From Pseudomonas putida (lineage in GTDB: Bacteria > Pseudomonadota > Gammaproteobacteria > Pseudomonadales > Pseudomonadaceae): 64,000 bases of DNA. The notes beneath the pieces were generated by a model. That model was not told the origin of the DNA. It made no database searches and saw only the letters and a list, made by a program, of their open reading frames with translations. Positions 61,294 through 64,000 of this stretch are shown here, one piece after another. The translations under genes were made by a program, and so were the position numbers. Each line of letters opens with the position of its first letter. The stretch's first letter is position 1. The stretch lies in NCBI RefSeq assembly GCF_028682455.1, contig NZ_JANHLD010000003.1:682001-746000 (forward strand), given 5' to 3'.

Positions 61294-61329
61294 AAAAAAA
61301 AAGGGCCCAGGTTTTCACCTGAGCCCTTT
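61294..61329 (-). terminator. Intrinsic terminator of tRNA-Arg
   Basis: On the minus strand AAAGGGCTCAGGT-GAAA-ACCTGGGCCCTTT forms a 13-bp stem with one mismatch, followed by an extended T run (the A run at 61294-61302 on the plus strand). It lies 8 bp after the tRNA 3' end and also faces the end of the convergent gene at 61273. Confidence 0.88.
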
Positions 61330-61337
61330 CATTTATA

Positions 61338-61414
61338 TGGCGCACTCGGCGGGATTCGAACCCACGACCCCTGCCTTCGGAGGGCAGTACTCTATCCAGC
61401 TGAGCTACGAGTGC
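61338..61414 (-). tRNA. tRNA-Arg (anticodon CCG)
   Basis: The 77-nt minus-strand sequence folds as a full cloverleaf: acceptor GCACTCG/CGAGTGC, D arm containing AGCTCAGCTGGATAGAG, anticodon stem CTGCC/GGCAG with loop CTCCGAA (anticodon CCG, reading CGG), T arm GTGGGTTCGAATCCCGC, discriminator G and encoded CCA. Confidence 0.97.
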
Positions 61415-61593
61415 AACGCGGGCGCCATGATACCCATCTAGACTAGCGGCGTCCATCGTCAGAATCTGTGTGGTCGATTTCGCACACTCAGCTGTCTATA
61501 GATGTCGTTGATCCGAAAAAAGTCGCCGCACAGCGCTTTTTGTTCTTTTTTTCGAACACCCTATTGTCCTTTCTGTTCGTTGATCCTAGGATT

Positions 61594-61611
61594 CGTTTGA
61601 GATTTCAAACG
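61594..61611. promoter_or_regulatory. Palindrome upstream of gabD
   Basis: CGTTTGA-GATT-TCAAACG has perfect 7-bp arms, 62 bp upstream of the gabD start, in a T-rich 259-bp gap between the tRNA and gabD. Size and place fit an operator or activator site for the GABA genes. No regulator gene is in view and no clear sigma-54 promoter was found. Confidence 0.45.
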
Positions 61612-61673
61612 CTCTCCTTTTTCTACAATCAATAATTCGCCCGTGCCTGCACGGTGCCGTTAAGGAAGCCGAC

Positions 61674-63116
61674 ATGCAGCTTAAAGACGCCCAGTTGTTC
61701 CGCCAGCAAGCCTTCATCGATGGCGTGTGGTTGGACGCGGACAACGGTCAGACCATCAAGGTCAATAACCCGGCCACCGGCGAGATCATCGGCACTGTGC
61801 CGAAGATGGGCGCGGCCGAAACCCGCCGTGCCATCGAGGCCGCCGACAAGGCGCTGCCGGCCTGGCGCGCACTGACCGCCAAAGAGCGTGCTGGCAAGCT
61901 GCGTCGTTGGTTCGAATTGATGATCGAGCACCAGGACGACCTGGCCCGCCTGATGACCACCGAGCAAGGCAAGCCACTGGCCGAAGCCAAGGGCGAAATC
62001 GCCTATGCCGCCTCGTTCATCGAGTGGTTCGCCGAAGAAGCCAAGCGCGTGTATGGCGACACCATTCCAGGCCACCAGCCAGACAAGCGCCTGATCGTTA
62101 TCAAGCAGCCCATTGGTGTCACCGCCGCGATCACCCCGTGGAACTTCCCGGCCGCGATGATCACCCGTAAAGCCGGCCCGGCCCTGGCCGCTGGCTGCAC
62201 CATGGTCCTCAAGCCTGCTTCGCAGACCCCGTACTCCGCCCTGGCCCTGGTCGAACTGGCCCAGCGTGCCGGCATCCCGGCTGGCGTGCTGAGCGTGGTC
62301 ACCGGCAGCGCCGGCGACATCGGCAGCGAGCTGACCGGCAACCCGATCGTGCGCAAGCTGTCGTTCACCGGCTCCACCGAGATCGGTCGCCAGCTGATGG
62401 CCGAATGCGCCAAGGACATCAAGAAGGTTTCCCTGGAACTGGGTGGCAACGCCCCGTTCATCGTGTTCGACGACGCTGACCTGGACAAGGCCGTTGAAGG
62501 CGCGATCATCTCCAAGTACCGCAACAACGGCCAGACCTGCGTCTGCGCCAACCGTATCTACGTGCAGGATGCTGTCTACGACGCCTTCGCCGAGAAGCTC
62601 AAGGCCGCTGTGGCCAAGCTGAAAATCGGTAACGGCCTGGAAGACGGCACCACCACTGGCCCGCTGATCGACGAGAAAGCGGTCGCCAAGGTCCAGGAGC
62701 ACATTGCCGATGCAGTCGGCAAAGGCGCCCAGGTACTGACCGGCGGCAAGCTGATCGAAGGCAACTTCTTCGAGCCGACCGTACTGGTCAACGTGCCGAA
62801 GAACGCCGCAGTAGCCAAGGAAGAAACTTTCGGCCCACTGGCACCGCTGTTCCGTTTCAAGGACGAGGCAGAAGTCATTGCCATGTCCAACGATACCGAG
62901 TTCGGTCTGGCCTCGTACTTCTATGCCCGCGACATGAGCCGTGTGTTCCGTGTTGCCGAAGCGCTGGAGTACGGCATGGTCGGTATCAACACCGGTCTGA
63001 TCTCCAACGAAGTCGCGCCGTTCGGCGGTATCAAGGCCTCGGGCCTTGGCCGCGAAGGTTCCAAGTACGGCATCGAGGACTACCTGGAAATCAAATACCT
63101 GTGCATCAGCGTCTGA
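61674..63116 (+). CDS. gabD: Succinate-semialdehyde dehydrogenase GabD (NADP-dependent)
   Basis: A 480-aa aldehyde dehydrogenase, the usual GabD length, preceded by AAGGA. Family landmarks are PWNFP (155-159), K180 in VLKPA for cofactor binding, general base E255 in LELGG, and nucleophile C289 in GQTCVCANR; C291 gives the paired cysteines seen in redox-regulated GabD enzymes. It oxidises succinate semialdehyde to succinate, the last step of the GABA shunt. gabT follows 183 bp downstream with a hairpin between them. Confidence 0.97.
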   Translation: MQLKDAQLFRQQAFIDGVWLDADNGQTIKVNNPATGEIIGTVPKMGAAETRRAIEAADKALPAWRALTAKERAGKLRRWFELMIEHQDDLARLMTTEQGKPLAEAKGEIAYAASFIEWFAEEAKRVYGDTIPGHQPDKRLIVIKQPIGVTAAITPWNFPAAMITRKAGPALAAGCTMVLKPASQTPYSALALVELAQRAGIPAGVLSVVTGSAGDIGSELTGNPIVRKLSFTGSTEIGRQLMAECAKDIKKVSLELGGNAPFIVFDDADLDKAVEGAIISKYRNNGQTCVCANRIYVQDAVYDAFAEKLKAAVAKLKIGNGLEDGTTTGPLIDEKAVAKVQEHIADAVGKGAQVLTGGKLIEGNFFEPTVLVNVPKNAAVAKEETFGPLAPLFRFKDEAEVIAMSNDTEFGLASYFYARDMSRVFRVAEALEYGMVGINTGLISNEVAPFGGIKASGLGREGSKYGIEDYLEIKYLCISV

Positions 63117-63139
63117 TCGCAGCGTAAGGCTTTACCTCT

Positions 63140-63178
63140 GCCAGCGGGGCGCGAGAGCGACGTCCCGCTGGCCTTTTT
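63140..63178 (+). terminator. Intrinsic terminator/attenuator between gabD and gabT
   Basis: GCCAGCGGG (63140-63148) and CCCGCTGGC (63164-63172) form a perfect 9-bp stem followed by CTTTTTA, 24 bp after the gabD stop. The remaining gap to gabT holds its ribosome site (GAGGAC at 63291-63296). It should reduce gabT expression relative to gabD unless gabT has its own promoter. Confidence 0.75.
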
Positions 63179-63299
63179 ACACCGTACACCCGGTGGCCAG
63201 GGCCCCTGCAGCAGTCGATCAACGCATGCTGCGTGCAGTTGAATACCGGCCACTCCGACTTGAATCGCGCCACCTTGCGTGTGGCGAATTGAGGACATT

Positions 63300-64000
63300 A
63301 TGAGCAAGACCAACGAATCTTTGATGCAACGTCGTGTCGCCGCTGTTCCACGCGGTGTTGGCCAGATCCACCCGATCTTCGCCGAGTCGGCAAAAAACGC
63401 CACCGTCACTGACGTCGAAGGCCGTGAGTTCATCGACTTCGCCGGCGGTATCGCGGTACTGAACACCGGTCACGTGCACCCGAAGATCATCGCTGCCGTT
63501 GAAGCCCAACTGCACAAGCTGACCCACACCTGCTTCCAGGTACTGGCCTACGAGCCTTACGTCGAGCTGTGCGAAAAGATCAACGCCAAGGTTCCTGGCG
63601 ACTTCGCCAAGAAGACCCTGCTGGTCACCACCGGTTCCGAAGCCGTCGAGAACGCCATCAAGATCGCCCGTGCCGCCACTGGCCGTGCCGGCGTGATCGC
63701 CTTCACCGGCGCCTACCACGGTCGTACCATGATGACCCTGGGCCTGACCGGTAAAGTCGTTCCTTATTCGGCCGGCATGGGCCTGATGCCAGGCGGCATC
63801 TTCCGCGCCATCTACCCGAACGAGCTGCACGGTGTGAGCGTCGACGATTCGATCGCCTCCATCGAGCGCATTTTCAAGAACGACGCCGAAGCCCGTGACA
63901 TCGCTGCAATCATCCTCGAGCCAGTTCAGGGCGAAGGTGGTTTCTACGTTGCACCTAAAGAGTTCATGAAGCGTCTGCGTGCCCTGTGCGACCAGCACGG
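63300..64000 (+). CDS. gabT: 4-aminobutyrate aminotransferase GabT (N-terminal part, cut by window edge)
   Basis: ATG at 63300 with GAGGAC upstream opens 233 codons to the window end. Class III aminotransferase motifs are present: NTGHVHPKIIAAVEAQL, TTGSEAVENAIKIARA (cofactor phosphate binding), GAYHGRTMMTLGLTGK and IILEPVQGEGGF. The catalytic lysine lies beyond the edge. It converts GABA and 2-oxoglutarate to succinate semialdehyde and glutamate, feeding GabD. Confidence 0.96.
   Translation, partial: MSKTNESLMQRRVAAVPRGVGQIHPIFAESAKNATVTDVEGREFIDFAGGIAVLNTGHVHPKIIAAVEAQLHKLTHTCFQVLAYEPYVELCEKINAKVPGDFAKKTLLVTTGSEAVENAIKIARAATGRAGVIAFTGAYHGRTMMTLGLTGKVVPYSAGMGLMPGGIFRAIYPNELHGVSVDDSIASIERIFKNDAEARDIAAIILEPVQGEGGFYVAPKEFMKRLRALCDQH

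Noticed and set aside
61338..61414. tRNA-Arg considered as an integration site for the srf region
   Set aside because: I found no direct repeat of the tRNA 3' end elsewhere in the window and no integrase. Base composition and codon use of the srf genes look like those of their neighbours.
60227..61456. A 409-codon minus-strand frame
   Set aside because: It runs through tRNA-Arg and its terminator and is antisense to the well-formed gene at 60362-61273.

Overview
The window comes from a Pseudomonas of the P. putida / P. fluorescens lineage. It is GC-rich, carries the complete Lap adhesin cluster (lapG, lapD, lapA, lapE, lapB, lapC) that is diagnostic of these bacteria, and has REP-like palindromes with the core gcgggcttgccccgcgat. 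Coding density is high and strand switches are marked by hairpins. Apart from the fragments at both edges I see no clearly broken gene, and there is no phage, insertion sequence or CRISPR array.

Layout. 1-4.5 kb: a siderophore-uptake locus read leftward, with a FecI-type sigma factor, a FecR-type regulator, a TonB-dependent FoxA/FhuA-like receptor and a PepSY membrane protein cut by the window edge; a Fur-like box lies upstream. 4.6-5.3 kb: a GntR/FCD regulator with a perfect palindromic operator candidate. 5.5-28.8 kb: the biofilm adhesin system. LapD (degenerate GGDEF/EAL, inside-out c-di-GMP receptor) holds back the LapG protease, which cuts the N-terminal retention module of the giant adhesin LapA (4929 aa). 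LapE, LapB and LapC export LapA by type I secretion. The middle of LapA is exactly 14 tandem 609-bp units (8526 bp).

28.8-36 kb: a WYL regulator, a Sel1-repeat protein, and a MarR-controlled five-gene efflux operon (MarR, FUSC permease, DUF1656, HlyD-type adaptor, NodT-type outer-membrane lipoprotein) in which every junction is a 4-bp stop/start overlap. 36-40.2 kb: slipin/NfeD membrane-quality pair, a YbaK-type deacylase, DUF2789, an unknown membrane protein and a CBS protein.

40.3-59.9 kb: the least understood part, a leftward run of 13 tightly packed genes built around SrfA, SrfB and SrfC. It encodes an Hsp70/actin-fold ATPase-like protein (SrfB), a P-loop GTPase-like protein (SrfC), an FtsX-type ABC transporter pair, three von Willebrand A (vWA) proteins, a formylglycine-generating-enzyme-fold protein without the usual cysteine, two coiled-coil lipoproteins, membrane-anchored linker proteins and a transglutaminase-like protein. 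SrfA and two of the vWA proteins appear to share an N-terminal cytoplasmic domain. A strong intrinsic terminator sits inside the run. I read it as a trans-envelope NTP-driven machine of unknown purpose, and it is the best candidate here for an undescribed system.

60-64 kb: an unknown cytosolic protein, tRNA-Arg(CCG), gabD, and the 5' part of gabT (GABA catabolism), with a hairpin terminator between gabD and gabT.
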